Assembly: GCF_009905535.1 (NCBI RefSeq)
Contig: NZ_JAAALA010000010.1
Span: 62,001 to 126,000 of the forward strand
Direction: 5' to 3'
DNA length: 64,000 nt
From: Caulobacter sp. SLTY
Lineage (GTDB): Bacteria; Pseudomonadota; Alphaproteobacteria; Caulobacterales; Caulobacteraceae
Shown: piece by piece, positions 1 through 9,517 of the stretch
Numbering within the stretch: position 1 is the first letter of the stretch
How the letters are laid out: each line of letters opens with the position of its first letter
Program-made: the position numbers and the translations under genes
The notes under the pieces: model-generated
What the model was told of the DNA's origin: nothing
Databases searched by the model: none
The model's input: the letters and a program-made list of their open reading frames with translations, nothing else

Positions 1-95
1 CGCAAGCGGCCTAAACACAGCCGTTGCATCGTCCGCGCGCCTGCGCTATTTCCCCCGACCTTGCCGGGGCGGAGACGCCCCCGCGCCGTTCCTGC

Positions 96-169
96 TGGGG
101 AATGGTGTAATGGTAACACTGCGGTTTTTGGTACCGTCATTCTAGGTTCGAGTCCTAGTTCCCCAGCCA
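96..169 (+). tRNA. trnQ-UUG: tRNA-Gln (anticodon TTG)
   Basis: A complete cloverleaf can be folded by eye. The acceptor stem TGGGGAA pairs with TTCCCCA, G is the discriminator base and CCA is encoded. The anticodon stem GCGGT/ACCGT closes the seven-base loop TTTTGGT, which places TTG at the anticodon. The T arm carries GGTTCGAGTCC. The length is 74 nt including CCA. It decodes CAA (and CAG by wobble) for glutamine. It stands alone, 90 bp before the histidine kinase gene. Confidence 0.97.
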
Positions 170-259
170 ACGTCCTCCCGTCGAAAAACACCTTCGCCGT
201 CGGGCCTCGACCTGATAGCCGTTATCCCTGCCGTCCCCCGCCGGAAGGGCTGTTCCCGC

Positions 260-2779
260 GTGACCCGCAACCGTGCTCTGCTGATTCCGGTCGGTCTGAT
301 CGTGATCCTCGCCGTACTAACCGGCTGGATGGCCTTCAGCCACGTCACCGCCTTGCGCGAGAGTCGCCGCTGGGAGCGGCATACTTTCGAGGTGCTGGAT
401 ACGGCGCGGGGCGTTTTCTCTCTGATTCAGGACGCCGAGACCGGCCAGCGCGGCTACATGCTGACTCGCGACGAGACCTATCTGGAGCCCTACCGCGCCG
501 CTATCGCCAAGCTCCCGGCCCAGACAGCCCGGCTGCGCACTCTGATCCGCGACAATCCCGGCCAGGCCGTCACGCTCAAGGAGATCGAGCGCGCCCTGGG
601 CCTGCGGCTGGCCATTATCGAGCGGACCACCGACCTGGCCCGCAACGGCGACATGGCCGGCGCCCGCGACATGGTCGAATCGGGCCGGGGCAAGGTGCAG
701 ATGGACCGCGTCCGCGACCTGACCGCCCAGATGATCGCCGCCGAGAAGACCCTGCTGGCCGACCGGCAGGCCCAGGCCGACGCGGAGGAGCAGCTGAGCT
801 TCGTCATCGGCCTGGTCTTCGCCGCTATGGCGCTTGTCGGCCTGGGCTGGGGCGTGCTGGGCCTGGCCCGCGCCAATCGTGACCTGCAGAGCGCCCTGGG
901 CGAACGGGACACCGCCCGCCACGGCCAGCGCGAGAGCGACGCCCTCTATTCGGCGGTATTCGCCAACACCGCCGACTATGTCTTCGTGATCGGGGTGCTT
1001 CCCGGCGGCGGGTTCATCCTGGAGGACCTCAATCCGGCGATTCAGAAGGCGACGGGCCTGAAGGTCGATCGCCTGCGCGGCCGCCCGGTCGGCGAACTGG
1101 CGCCGGGCCCGACGGCCGAGGCCCTCAGCGCCTACTACCAGCGGGTTGTCGATGCCGGCGAGCCGATCGCCACGCGCGATGTCCTTCCCTTGCCGAACGG
1201 AACCCGGACCTGGGAATCGGTGCTGGTGCCGGTGCGCGATGAAACCGGCCGGGTCGAGCGGATCGTCGGTTCGGCCCGTGACGTCACCGACCGCGACGCG
1301 GCCGAGGAACAGCAGCGCCGCTCGCAGCGGATGGAGGCCATCGGCCAGCTGACGGGCGGCGTCGCCCACGACTTCAACAACCTGCTGCAGGTCATCCGCG
1401 CCAATCTCGAGCTGATCGAGCCCGCCGTTTCCGACGACAAGGCGCGCCGCCGCCTGCGCAACGCCATCCACGGCGCCGAGCGCGCCGCCGACCTGACCCG
1501 CCGCCTGCTGGCCTTCGCCCGCCGTCAGCCGCTGGAACCGCAGCCGATCAATCTCGGCCGGCTGGTGGGGGAGGTGGCCGAGCTCATGCGCCGTACCCTC
1601 GGTGAGGGGGTGGAGGTCGAGACCGTGATCTCCGGCGGCCTTTGGAACACCCTGGCCGACCCGGCGCAGGTGGAAAGCGCTCTGCTGAACCTGGCTATCA
1701 ACGCGCGAGACGCCATGCGCGATGGTGGCCGGCTGACCGTGGAGGTTGCCAACGCCTCGCTCGACGATCGCTACGCCGCCGCCGAGGCCGACGTGAAGCC
1801 GGGCCAGTATGTGATGTTGGCCGTCTCCGACACCGGACAGGGGATGACGCCCGAGGTGATGGCCCGGGTCTTCGAACCCTTCTTCACTACCAAGGCCGAG
1901 GGCAAGGGTACGGGGCTGGGCCTGCCGATGGTCTACGGCTTCGTCAAACAGTCCGGCGGCCATGTGAAGGTCTACAGCGAGGTCGGGCAGGGCACGACGG
2001 TGAAGATCTACCTGCCCCGCACCCGCAAGGCGGCGGCGGAGCGCGCGGTGGCGCCCCCGGCCTTCGTCGGCGGCCAGCAGCAGGCGGTGCTGGTGGTCGA
2101 AGACGAACAGGCGGTGCGCGACGCCGCCTGCGCCATGCTGACCGAGATGGGCTTCTCGCCCTTGTCCGCCGACGGGCCGGAGGCGGCGCTGGAAATCCTG
2201 CGGGGCGAGGCGGCGGTCGACCTGCTGTTCACCGACGTGATCATGCCCGGACCGATCAAGACCCGCGACTTCGTGGCCCAGGCCCGAAAGCTGCGGCGCG
2301 GCCTGCCGGTGCTCTACACTTCCGGCTACACCGAGAACGCCATCGTCCACCACGGACGGCTGGACGAAGGGGTCAACCTGCTCTCCAAGCCGTATGGCCG
2401 CGAGGACCTGGCCCGCAAGGTGATGCAGGTGCTGGGAGCGGCGAAGCCGGCGGTGCTGGTCGTCGAGGACGACGCCCTGGTCCGCGACCTGGCCGTCGAT
2501 ATGATCACGGCTCTCGGCTTCGGGGTCGAGCAGGCCGTGGACGGACCCAGCGCCCTGGCGGTGCTGGAGTCCGGTGCGAGGGTCGACCTGCTGTTCACCG
2601 ATGTCGGCCTGCCCGGGATGACCGGCGAGACCCTGGCGGAAAAGGCCAAGACCCTCCGGCCGGGGCTCAGGGTCGTCTTTGCTTCCGGCCACGCCCCGCC
2701 GGAGAAGACGGGCGACGACGTCTGGCTCTCCAAACCCTATGACGCCGCCGCCCTATCTCAGGCCTTAGGCAGACCCTGA
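260..2779 (+). CDS. CHASE3/PAS hybrid sensor histidine kinase with two receiver domains
   Basis: The protein has 839 residues and a GTG start preceded by GGAAGG. Order seen: membrane helix (about 7-28), extracytoplasmic CHASE3-type segment (about 36-170, with the typical [12 protein letters not shown] motif), second membrane helix (about 180-200), PAS domain (about 225-335), HisKA with phospho-acceptor His370 in GGVAHDFNN, HATPase with an N box near 477 and GTGLGL near 550, then two receivers with predicted phospho-acceptors Asp659 and Asp781. By family it senses an envelope or small-molecule signal and passes phosphate to its receivers; no cognate output regulator lies next to it. The REC1 loop after the Asp ([10 protein letters not shown]) is longer than usual. 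It converges on the next gene with a one-base gap. The ligand cannot be told from sequence. Confidence 0.93.
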   Translation: MTRNRALLIPVGLIVILAVLTGWMAFSHVTALRESRRWERHTFEVLDTARGVFSLIQDAETGQRGYMLTRDETYLEPYRAAIAKLPAQTARLRTLIRDNPGQAVTLKEIERALGLRLAIIERTTDLARNGDMAGARDMVESGRGKVQMDRVRDLTAQMIAAEKTLLADRQAQADAEEQLSFVIGLVFAAMALVGLGWGVLGLARANRDLQSALGERDTARHGQRESDALYSAVFANTADYVFVIGVLPGGGFILEDLNPAIQKATGLKVDRLRGRPVGELAPGPTAEALSAYYQRVVDAGEPIATRDVLPLPNGTRTWESVLVPVRDETGRVERIVGSARDVTDRDAAEEQQRRSQRMEAIGQLTGGVAHDFNNLLQVIRANLELIEPAVSDDKARRRLRNAIHGAERAADLTRRLLAFARRQPLEPQPINLGRLVGEVAELMRRTLGEGVEVETVISGGLWNTLADPAQVESALLNLAINARDAMRDGGRLTVEVANASLDDRYAAAEADVKPGQYVMLAVSDTGQGMTPEVMARVFEPFFTTKAEGKGTGLGLPMVYGFVKQSGGHVKVYSEVGQGTTVKIYLPRTRKAAAERAVAPPAFVGGQQQAVLVVEDEQAVRDAACAMLTEMGFSPLSADGPEAALEILRGEAAVDLLFTDVIMPGPIKTRDFVAQARKLRRGLPVLYTSGYTENAIVHHGRLDEGVNLLSKPYGREDLARKVMQVLGAAKPAVLVVEDDALVRDLAVDMITALGFGVEQAVDGPSALAVLESGARVDLLFTDVGLPGMTGETLAEKAKTLRPGLRVVFASGHAPPEKTGDDVWLSKPYDAAALSQALGRP

Positions 2780-2780
2780 C

Positions 2781-4130
2781 CTATTCGATCTTCAACCGCA
2801 CGAACACCATCCCGCCGCTGGGATCGCCATAGGAGGCCGACAGGGGGGCGGGGATGTCATAGGCGTTGACCAGCCCGCCCAGGCCGACCGTGACATGCTC
2901 GCCGACCCGCCAGTCGTGCAGCAGGCCGATGGAGGCCTTGCGCACGGTGTACTGCGGGCCATGGTGGACCCCGAGGGTCAGCTCCGACTGGTCCACCTGC
3001 TCGGCGCGGCCGAAGATCGTCCAACTCCCCGGCTTGGCCGAGGCCTCCATCACCCAGGCCTGGGAGGTGTCGCCCGGAACCAGGTCCTTGCGGGCCCAGG
3101 CCAGGGTGGCGTTGACCGGGACCGCGCCGAGCTTGCCGCTGTAGAGGGCGCTCAGGGAGATCCGCCGCTCGTCATGGCCAGGCTCGAGCGCTTCGGGGCT
3201 TTCGATGCTGGCCCAGCTGGCCTGCAGGGCCCAGGCCGAGGTCGGGTTGAAGCTCAGCCGCACGGCGGTGGAGTCCAGGGCGCCGGTCTCGATGTCGTAG
3301 CGATGCTCGTCCGGCTCGCGGCCGCGGAAACGGGAGGCCTCGATCTTGAACGGCCCGGCGGCGTAGCCGGCGGTGAGCACCCCAAAGGTGATGTGGGTGG
3401 AGTCGAGCCAGTGGTGGCTGATCGGCGCCTCCGGGCTGTCCTTCGCGGCGGGGCGGTGCATGAAGGCCGGCGGGCCGAAGGCGGGCTCGCCCGGCAGACC
3501 GCCGTAGAGATAGAGGCTCTGGTTGTCGCCGATCCGGTAGGACCAGCTGGCCGACAGCTCCATGAACAGGTCGTGCGGATGCTGGCGGTCGACCAGGGGC
3601 TCAACCCCATCCGCCGTCTCCCCGGCGGCGAGCAACAGGGGGTAGCCCTCCTCGCCCATCAGCGGGTCAGGGGAGAGCATGACGCGGAACTGCACGGCCT
3701 GGCGGTCCCACTGGCGGCTGGCGGTCAACATCGCCATGCCGGCGACGAAGGCCTTGGAATCCCCACGCGGCCCGTTCTGGTCAGCATAGACGCCGTTCAG
3801 CAGGACGTGGCTCATCACCATCCAGTCGCCGACGCTGGCGTGGACGCCGCCGTGTTCGGCGTTGGCCGGTTGCCAGCTGGTGCCGCCGGCGTCCTGGTTC
3901 ATCGACCAGGGGCCAAGCGGGCTTTGCATGCCGCCCGCCTCGCCGTGGTCGGCATGTCCGGCGTGTTCGCCGTCGGCATGCGCCATCGGAGCGGGCGGCG
4001 TTTCGGGGGCGGGCGGGTGGCCCTGGTGCTGGTCGTGGCCCTCGTGCTGGGCCAGGGCGGGGAAGGCCGCGCCGGCGAAGGCCAGCAGTCCGGCGGCGCC
4101 GATCACGGCGCGGTAGGTTCGGGAGGTCAT
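2781..4130 (-). CDS. His-rich exported outer-membrane-type protein, probably metal related
   Basis: I chose the ATG at 4130 because GAGGAGGGG lies just upstream and a Sec signal peptide follows (AVIGAAGLLAFAGAAFPALA); the longer frame to 4175 lacks these. The mature N terminus is a histidine-rich, low-complexity stretch of about 45 residues (repeated GH, DH, HAGH). The rest, about residues 80-449, alternates polar and hydrophobic residues with many aromatic residues, which suits a beta-barrel. No enzyme motif is visible. It lies 83 bp downstream of a small Cys/His secreted protein on the same strand, so the two probably form one operon. A role in binding or export of copper or another soft metal is inferred from composition and neighbour only. 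Confidence 0.8.
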   Translation of the reverse strand: MTSRTYRAVIGAAGLLAFAGAAFPALAQHEGHDQHQGHPPAPETPPAPMAHADGEHAGHADHGEAGGMQSPLGPWSMNQDAGGTSWQPANAEHGGVHASVGDWMVMSHVLLNGVYADQNGPRGDSKAFVAGMAMLTASRQWDRQAVQFRVMLSPDPLMGEEGYPLLLAAGETADGVEPLVDRQHPHDLFMELSASWSYRIGDNQSLYLYGGLPGEPAFGPPAFMHRPAAKDSPEAPISHHWLDSTHITFGVLTAGYAAGPFKIEASRFRGREPDEHRYDIETGALDSTAVRLSFNPTSAWALQASWASIESPEALEPGHDERRISLSALYSGKLGAVPVNATLAWARKDLVPGDTSQAWVMEASAKPGSWTIFGRAEQVDQSELTLGVHHGPQYTVRKASIGLLHDWRVGEHVTVGLGGLVNAYDIPAPLSASYGDPSGGMVFVRLKIE

Positions 4131-4213
4131 CGGACCCCTCCTCTCATCTGATCGAATCCATAGGTCACGCCCCATCCGAGCGAAAGGGGCACGGTCGCGT
4201 CGGGGGGGATGGA

Positions 4214-4510
4214 TCAGGCGCGCGGTGGCCGGGGTTCGGGTTCGAGGGCGAGGCCGGTCAGGGTGGGGAAGGCGATGCGATAGCGGGCGGGCGCGGTCGC
4301 TCTGGCCAGGTCAACAGGCGGCTCAAGACCCTGGGCGGCGGGCATGCAGCCGACGCAGCAGCTGATCGCCAGGGTCGCTTTGGCCGGGTCCGGCTTGTGG
4401 GCCGGCTCTTCATGGCAGGGCGGCTCTCCCACCGGCATGGCGCGCGCGGCGCCGCCGAACGCCAACAGGAGCGCGGTCAGGACCAGCAGAAGGGCGCGGG
4501 CGAGAGCCAT
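4214..4510 (-). CDS. small secreted Cys/His protein, possibly metal binding
   Basis: This 98-residue protein starts with a clear signal peptide (ARALLLVLTALLLAFGGAARA). The mature part contains a PPCHEEPAHK segment and a CCVGCMP segment, so four cysteines and two histidines sit in under 50 residues, followed by a Pro/Arg-rich tail. Such spacing could bind a soft metal or form disulfides in the periplasm. It is the first gene of a probable two-gene operon with the His-rich outer-membrane-type protein downstream. I do not recognise a named family. Confidence 0.7.
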   Translation of the reverse strand: MALARALLLVLTALLLAFGGAARAMPVGEPPCHEEPAHKPDPAKATLAISCCVGCMPAAQGLEPPVDLARATAPARYRIAFPTLTGLALEPEPRPPRA

Positions 4511-4541
4511 GGCCCTCAGTTAGCGATCCGGAGGCCCAAGC

Positions 4542-5093
4542 TCAAGGCTCGCGCAGGGTCTGGCCAGCGCCGCTGGGGGGCGACGCATCGCCGCCGTTCA
4601 GCGGCCGTTGCATGAAGACGATGTCCACCCAGCGGCCGTGCTTGTGGCCAACGGACCTGAACACTCCGGCATGCTCGAAGCCCATCGACCGGTGCAGGCC
4701 GATCGAGCCGGCGTTCTGGCTGTCGCCGATCACCGCGGTCATCTGCCTAAGCCCCAGCGCCTCGCAGCGCGCAATGAGTTCGGTCAGCAGCACCTTGCCG
4801 ACCCCGGTCCCCTGGGCCCCGGGGGCGATATAGACGCTGTCCTCGACGGTGAAGCGATAGGCCGAGCGCGGGCGGAACGGCTTGGCGTAGCAGAGCCCGA
4901 CCACCGCCCCCTCGGCCTCGGCGACCAGATAGGGCAGGCCCATCTGCTTCACCTCGGCCAGGCGCCGGGCCATCTCCTCGGGGGGCGGGGCCTCCTCCTC
5001 GAAGGTGCCGAAGCCGTTGACGCAGGAGTCGCCGTAGATGGCGGATAGGGCGGGAGCGTCTGCTTCCGTAGCGTCTCGGACCGTCAGGGCCAT
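4542..5093 (-). CDS. GNAT N-acetyltransferase, phosphinothricin/methionine sulfoximine type
   Basis: The 183-residue protein is a single GNAT domain. The start at 5093 is preferred because GGGAGGAT precedes it and the product then begins MALTVRDAT, as family members do; an upstream TTG at 5111 would add six residues. The acetyl-CoA loop is seen as GAQGTGVGKVLL, followed by the SIGLHRSMGFEHAG segment typical of the PAT/YncA group. Members acetylate the amino group of glutamate analogues such as methionine sulfoximine, or of other amino acids. The exact substrate is unknown here. It is transcribed towards the metal-type pair, 31 bp before it. Confidence 0.88.
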   Translation of the reverse strand: MALTVRDATEADAPALSAIYGDSCVNGFGTFEEEAPPPEEMARRLAEVKQMGLPYLVAEAEGAVVGLCYAKPFRPRSAYRFTVEDSVYIAPGAQGTGVGKVLLTELIARCEALGLRQMTAVIGDSQNAGSIGLHRSMGFEHAGVFRSVGHKHGRWVDIVFMQRPLNGGDASPPSGAGQTLREP

Positions 5094-5137
5094 CTCATCC
5101 TCCCGGCCCAAATGCAGGCTGAGCTAAACCAAAAAAG

Positions 5138-5279
5138 CCCGTCATCCCGGAAGACCGCGAAGCGGGCTATCCGGGACCCAGGGGTGATAGGGCGCCGACC
5201 CAAAGCTGCGTTCAAGAGCGAGATCACGCACCCCTGGGTCCCGGCTCTCCGGGCTTTGCCCTCCGGCCGGGATGACGGG
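5138..5279. repeat. palindromic intergenic element, copy 1
   Basis: This 142-bp element is bounded by perfect 13-bp inverted ends, CCCGTCATCCCGG and its complement. A second nested inverted pair, CCGGGACCCAGGGGTG against CACCCCTGGGTCCCGG, lies inside. Its reverse complement aligns along its whole length with the copy at 14638-14777, including the shared core GTGATCTCGCT. It lies between the divergently read acetyltransferase gene and the 3' end of the oligopeptidase gene. It encodes nothing and looks like a non-autonomous, REP/MITE-like repeat; transcribed, it would fold into a long hairpin that could end transcription. Confidence 0.9.
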
Positions 5280-5288
5280 AAGAAGGCG

Positions 5289-7451
5289 CTACTTCGTCCA
5301 ACCCTTCTCCACCGCCCAGATCGCGAAGGCGTAGTCGAAGGCGATCTCCTTGAGGAAATCATACCGGCCCGAGGCCCCGCCGTGGCCGGCTTCCATATTG
5401 ATCTTCAGCAGCACCGGGTTGCCGCTGGTGGTGTTGTCGCGCAGCTTGGCGGCCCACTTTTCCGGCTCCCAGTAGGTGACGCGCGGATCCGACAGCCCGC
5501 CGGTGGCCAGCACCGCCGGATAGGGCTTCTTCGTCACATTGTCGTAGGGGCTGTAGCTCATCATGTAGTCGTAGGCCGCCGGGTCCTCGATGGGGTTGCC
5601 CCATTCGGGCCATTCAGGCGGGGTGAGCGGCAGGCTGGTGTCGCTCATGGTGTTGATCACGTCCACGAACGGCACCGCGGCGATGATCCCGGCGTAGAGG
5701 TCCGGCCGCTCGTTTACCACCGCCCCCATCAGCAGGCCGCCGGCCGACCCGCCGTAGGCCACCGTCTTGGCGGGGCTGCCGTAGCCGGCCTTCTGCAGAT
5801 GCTGGGTGCAGGCGATGAAGTCGGTGAAGGTGTTCTTCTTCTTGAACTTCCGCCCCTCCTGGAACCAGCCCCAGCCCTTGTCGGAGCCGCCCCGGATGTG
5901 GGTGGTGGCCCAGACCCAGCCGCGATCGACCAGGCTGAGGTTGCGGATCGAGAAGCCCGGCTCCTGCGGAATGCCGTAGGAGCCGTAGCCGTAGACCAGC
6001 AACGGCGCCTTTCCGTCGAGCTTGACGCTCTTGAGCTTCAGCACGGTGATCGGCACCTGCGCGCCGTCGGAGGCTTTCGCGTACAGACGCTTGACCTCGT
6101 ACTTCGAAGCGTCGTGGCCCGAGGGGATTTCCTGGGTCTTGCGCAGGGTGCGGGTGCGTTTGGCCATGTCGTAGTCGAACCACTGACGCGGGGTCGACGG
6201 CGAGGTGTAGGTGTAGCGCATCACCTTGGTGTCGAACTCCAGGCTACCCTCGACGCCCAGAGCGTAGGCCTCCTCGTCCACCGCGATCGGGTGCTCGGCC
6301 TTGTCGGCGCGGTTGGTGATCACGATGCGGTTGTTGGCGTTCACCCGCTCGACCCGGACCAGGTAGTCCTTGAAGGCGCCAATGCCGACGATGAACCGGC
6401 CCGCCTCGTGGCCGATCCAGTCCTTCCAGTTCGCGGCCTCGGTCTTGTCCAGCGGTGTGGTGCACAGCTTGAAGTCCACCGCGTCGCCGGCGTTGGTGCG
6501 GATGACGAATTTGTCGTCCCAGTGCTCCACGTCATAGAGTGTGCCGACCTTGCGGGCGGCGAACACCTTGGGCTCGGCGGTCGGGGTCGCGGCTGGGATC
6601 AGCCGAAGCTCGCTGGTCTCCTGGTTGCCGATGCCGATGCTGATGAAGGCGTCGGACGACATCGTCCCCACGCCCATGAACATGCCGTCGTCCTTCTCCT
6701 CATAAACCAGGGTCGCCTCGCCCCCGCGGGCCGGCCGCCGGAAGATCTTGTCGGGGCGGCCTTCCTTGTCGCGGTTGGTCCAGAACAGCCACTGGCCGTC
6801 CGGCGAGAAGATGAAGTCGCCATAAGCGCCCTCGATCGGTGTGCCGAGCAGCTGGCCGCTCTCCAGGTCCTTGACGAAGATCTTGTAGAACTCCGAGCCC
6901 TGCTGGTCCTCGGAATAGCCGAACAGCTTGTGATCGGCCGTGTGGGCGGTGGTCCCGACCTCGGAATAGGCCTTGCCCTTGGCCAGGGCGTCGGCGTCCA
7001 GCAGGATCTGCTCGCCGTCGGTCTTGCCGCGCGGCCGGCGGCAGTAAAGCGGGTGCTGCCCGCCGACGTTGAAGCGGCTGTAGTATTCCCAGGGGCCGTC
7101 GGGGGCGGGGACGCTGCTGTCATCCTCCTTGATGCGGCCCTTCATCTCCTCGAACATCTTGCCCTGCAGCTCGACGGTCGAGGCCAGCATCGCCTTGGTG
7201 TAGGCGTTCTCCTCGGTCAGGTGCGCCTTGACGTCCGCCTTGATCAGGCTGGGATCGCGCAGCACCGCCTGCCAGTTATCGTCCTTCATCCAGGCATAGT
7301 CGTCGGTCCGCTTGCGGCCGAGCTGTTCGATGACCTTCGGCTCCTTCTTGACCACGGGGGGAGTGGGTTTGGCTGGACTTGCGGACATGACCTGACCTGG
7401 AAGGAGGGCTGCGGCGGCGGCGCTGGCCGCCAGGACTTCACGACGATTCAT
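5289..7451 (-). CDS. ptrB: prolyl oligopeptidase family protease, oligopeptidase B type, with export signal
   Basis: This is an S9A serine peptidase of 720 residues. An N-terminal beta-propeller (about 60-450) precedes an alpha/beta-hydrolase domain. The nucleophile is Ser569 in AYGGSAGGLL; the catalytic Asp is likely in GGLSDPRV and the His in EAGHGGASG. The segment FVDVINTM...WPEWGNP is characteristic of oligopeptidase B, which cleaves short peptides after basic residues. The chosen ATG gives MNRREVLAASAAAAALL, a twin-arginine-like signal, suggesting periplasmic placement, unlike the cytosolic E. coli enzyme. An alternative start at 7469 adds six residues. The gene ends 10 bp from the repeat element. 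Confidence 0.92.
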   Translation of the reverse strand: MNRREVLAASAAAAALLPGQVMSASPAKPTPPVVKKEPKVIEQLGRKRTDDYAWMKDDNWQAVLRDPSLIKADVKAHLTEENAYTKAMLASTVELQGKMFEEMKGRIKEDDSSVPAPDGPWEYYSRFNVGGQHPLYCRRPRGKTDGEQILLDADALAKGKAYSEVGTTAHTADHKLFGYSEDQQGSEFYKIFVKDLESGQLLGTPIEGAYGDFIFSPDGQWLFWTNRDKEGRPDKIFRRPARGGEATLVYEEKDDGMFMGVGTMSSDAFISIGIGNQETSELRLIPAATPTAEPKVFAARKVGTLYDVEHWDDKFVIRTNAGDAVDFKLCTTPLDKTEAANWKDWIGHEAGRFIVGIGAFKDYLVRVERVNANNRIVITNRADKAEHPIAVDEEAYALGVEGSLEFDTKVMRYTYTSPSTPRQWFDYDMAKRTRTLRKTQEIPSGHDASKYEVKRLYAKASDGAQVPITVLKLKSVKLDGKAPLLVYGYGSYGIPQEPGFSIRNLSLVDRGWVWATTHIRGGSDKGWGWFQEGRKFKKKNTFTDFIACTQHLQKAGYGSPAKTVAYGGSAGGLLMGAVVNERPDLYAGIIAAVPFVDVINTMSDTSLPLTPPEWPEWGNPIEDPAAYDYMMSYSPYDNVTKKPYPAVLATGGLSDPRVTYWEPEKWAAKLRDNTTSGNPVLLKINMEAGHGGASGRYDFLKEIAFDYAFAIWAVEKGWTK

Positions 7452-7589
7452 AGGGGAGCTTCCCGACATAGCTGAAGGGGGACCTTCGCCGCCGCCTGAG
7501 CGCGGGTCAACGGAACGACTGGCCAGATTAAGGGGTTTTCATGATCGACGGCGCCGCTACGGCGCCTGAAGCGTGAAAGGAGTATGCCC

Positions 7590-7808
7590 ATGTGGGACCG
7601 TATCGAAGGCTCGTGGAAGCAATTTTCCGGAAAGGCCAAGGAACAGTGGGGCAAGCTGACCGACGACGATCTGACCGTGATCGCCGGCAAGCGTGACCAA
7701 CTCGCCGGCAAGATCCAAGAGCGCTATGGCTACGCCAAGGACAAGGCCGAAGAAGAAATCCGCGCCTTTGAAACCCGGCACGCCGAGGACAAGAGCTTCC
7801 GGAGCTAG
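7590..7808 (+). CDS. CsbD-like stress protein
   Basis: This 72-residue hydrophilic protein reads MWDRIEGSWKQFSGKAKEQWGKL and then the DDLTVIAGKRDQLAGKIQ pattern of the CsbD/YjbJ family. These small, helical, abundant proteins are induced in general stress; their biochemical role is not settled. AAAGGAGT sits six bases before the ATG at 7590, whereas the ATG at 7584 abuts it, so the later start is chosen. It stands alone, divergent from the oligopeptidase gene. Confidence 0.92.
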   Translation: MWDRIEGSWKQFSGKAKEQWGKLTDDDLTVIAGKRDQLAGKIQERYGYAKDKAEEEIRAFETRHAEDKSFRS

Positions 7809-7946
7809 GATGTCGGCGGCCGGCCGGTCCATGGCCGGCCGCCAGCGACCTCGGCGCGGCGCGCCGTGTTACCCTTCGGTCGCAAATCGGCATGGCGCTT
7901 GCCACCGACCGTTCCAGCGCCCTCACGGCGCCCCGGAACGAACCAT

Positions 7947-9074
7947 TTGACCTACGATCTGCGCCCCTTCGACCTCAACGATGTCCCCGCGGTGAACACC
8001 CTTTGCGATTGGGCTTGGTGGCCGCAGCGCAGCGCCGCCGGCTGGGGGTGGCTCGCCGCAGGTCCGCCGGGCGCGCGTGACCCGAGCGATCCGGGGCCTG
8101 CCGGCTGGGTCTGCGAACGGGATGGAAAGGTCGTCGCCTTCCTTGGCAACTTCGTACAGCGTTTCCATCACGGGGACGAAATCCTTCACGGGGCCAGCGG
8201 CCACACCTTCCTTGCACGCCCGGACGCCAAGGGGGCCGGTCGCATGCTGCTGCGGGCGCTGGCTGAGCAGCCCGGGCGGTTCGCCATTTATCTTTTCAAC
8301 GCCAATGCCGTATCGGCCGGACACTATCGCCACTACGCCATCGATCCCTGGCCCGAGACCACCCATAGGGTGAAGTACCGCTGGTGGGTCGACCTGCCGG
8401 GCGCGCTCAGCGAACGGGTTTTGTGGAAGGTGAGCGAGCTGCGCGGCTTTGAAGGCGTGCGGGCGCGGGGCGAGCGCTACATTACCGACCGGCTGCGCCA
8501 CGGCGCGGTCACCCGCCTGCAATCCGGGGTGAGGGTGATGGCCGAGACGGAGGTGGACGAGCGGTTCGATGACCTCTGGACCCGCCTCACCGGCGACGGC
8601 CGGCTGCTGGCCGCCCGCGACGCCGCCAGCCTGCGCTGGCGCCTGGCCGATCCGGACCTGACCCGGCGACCGATCCTGTTGGGTTATGAGGAGGACGGCC
8701 GGCTGACCGGCTACCTGCTGGCCTATTTCGCCAAACAGACCGAGATCGAACGGCCTTCGCTGGATATCGTTGACCTGGTCGCCACCCAGGACAGCGAGCT
8801 GACGGCCATTCCGGCCCTGGTCTCCACCCTTGTCGGCAACGCTCGAGACCTGGGCGTGGTGCGGGTGCGTCTGCAGACGGTGTCACCGGGTTTGGACGAA
8901 ATCCTTTGCCGCCTGCCCGGCGCCCAACGGATCGTCACACACGGCCACTGCCATGCCCGCTTTGCCGACGGCCTGCCCGTCGGTGCGGCCGACGCCTGGC
9001 GCGCCACCCCCTACGACGGCGACTACAGCTTCTGCCTGCGGCCGCCGCCGTTGGAGGCGGTCAAGGCCGCCTAG
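7947..9074 (+). CDS. GNAT-superfamily acyltransferase
   Basis: About 375 residues if translation begins at the TTG at 7947 (product LTYDLRPFDLNDVPAV); the frame stays open to a GTG at 7866 with poor family-like sequence, so the start is uncertain. The N-terminal half looks like a GNAT fold: a DLNDVPAVNTL start, then VCERDGKVVAFLGNFVQRF as the central strands and FLARPDAKGAGRMLLRAL as the cofactor loop. The C-terminal half (about 200-375) repeats the pattern weakly (GYEEDGRLTGYLLAYF), as in double-GNAT proteins. Substrate unknown. It overlaps the convergent MaoC gene by 4 bp. Confidence 0.78.
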   Translation: MTYDLRPFDLNDVPAVNTLCDWAWWPQRSAAGWGWLAAGPPGARDPSDPGPAGWVCERDGKVVAFLGNFVQRFHHGDEILHGASGHTFLARPDAKGAGRMLLRALAEQPGRFAIYLFNANAVSAGHYRHYAIDPWPETTHRVKYRWWVDLPGALSERVLWKVSELRGFEGVRARGERYITDRLRHGAVTRLQSGVRVMAETEVDERFDDLWTRLTGDGRLLAARDAASLRWRLADPDLTRRPILLGYEEDGRLTGYLLAYFAKQTEIERPSLDIVDLVATQDSELTAIPALVSTLVGNARDLGVVRVRLQTVSPGLDEILCRLPGAQRIVTHGHCHARFADGLPVGAADAWRATPYDGDYSFCLRPPPLEAVKAA

Positions 9075-9517
9075 CCGTAGATCACCGAGATGGTCTCAGC
9101 CACGCAGGCCGGACGCTCTTCACCCTCGATCTCGATGGTGCATTCGTTCTTCATCTGGATGCCGCCCGACTTCGGCTCGGCGGCCAACAGCTTCTGGCGC
9201 ATCCGCACCCGCTTGCCGACCCGCACCATGTTGGTGAAGCGCACCTTGTCCGAGCCGTAGTTGATGCCGCGGGTCACGCCGTTGACCTTCAACAGGCCGG
9301 CGCCCAGAAACGGGATCAGCGACAGGGTCAGGTAGCCGTGGGCGATCGGCCCGCCGATTTCGCGAGTGGCGCGTTCGACATCCACGTGAATCCACTGATG
9401 GTCGCCGGTGGCTTCGGCGAACTGGTTGACCCGCTCCTGGGTGATCTCGACCCAGTCGCTGACGCCGATTTCCTGGCCGACCAGAGTGCCGACGTCCTTG
9501 TAATCCACTTCTTTCAT
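9071..9517 (-). CDS. MaoC family (R)-specific enoyl-CoA hydratase/dehydratase
   Basis: The 148-residue protein is a single hot-dog domain of the MaoC/NodN type. The hydratase catalytic pair is visible in FAEATGDHQWIHVD (Asp and His) followed by GPIAHGYLTLSL. Family members hydrate 2-trans-enoyl-CoA to the (R)-3-hydroxyacyl-CoA in fatty acid or polyester metabolism, or act on related thioesters. No beta-oxidation genes adjoin it. The next divergent gene is an XRE regulator 125 bp away, which could control it; this is positional inference only. Confidence 0.9.
   Translation of the reverse strand: MKEVDYKDVGTLVGQEIGVSDWVEITQERVNQFAEATGDHQWIHVDVERATREIGGPIAHGYLTLSLIPFLGAGLLKVNGVTRGINYGSDKVRFTNMVRVGKRVRMRQKLLAAEPKSGGIQMKNECTIEIEGEERPACVAETISVIYG

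Noticed and set aside
317..2692. Long open frames on the strand opposite real genes (for example 317-2692, 5112-7475, 20547-23336, 28058-29989, 40042-42021)
   Set aside because: They have Gly/Arg/His/Gln-rich, family-free translations and lie wholly against genes with clear domains; high GC3 makes such frames common.
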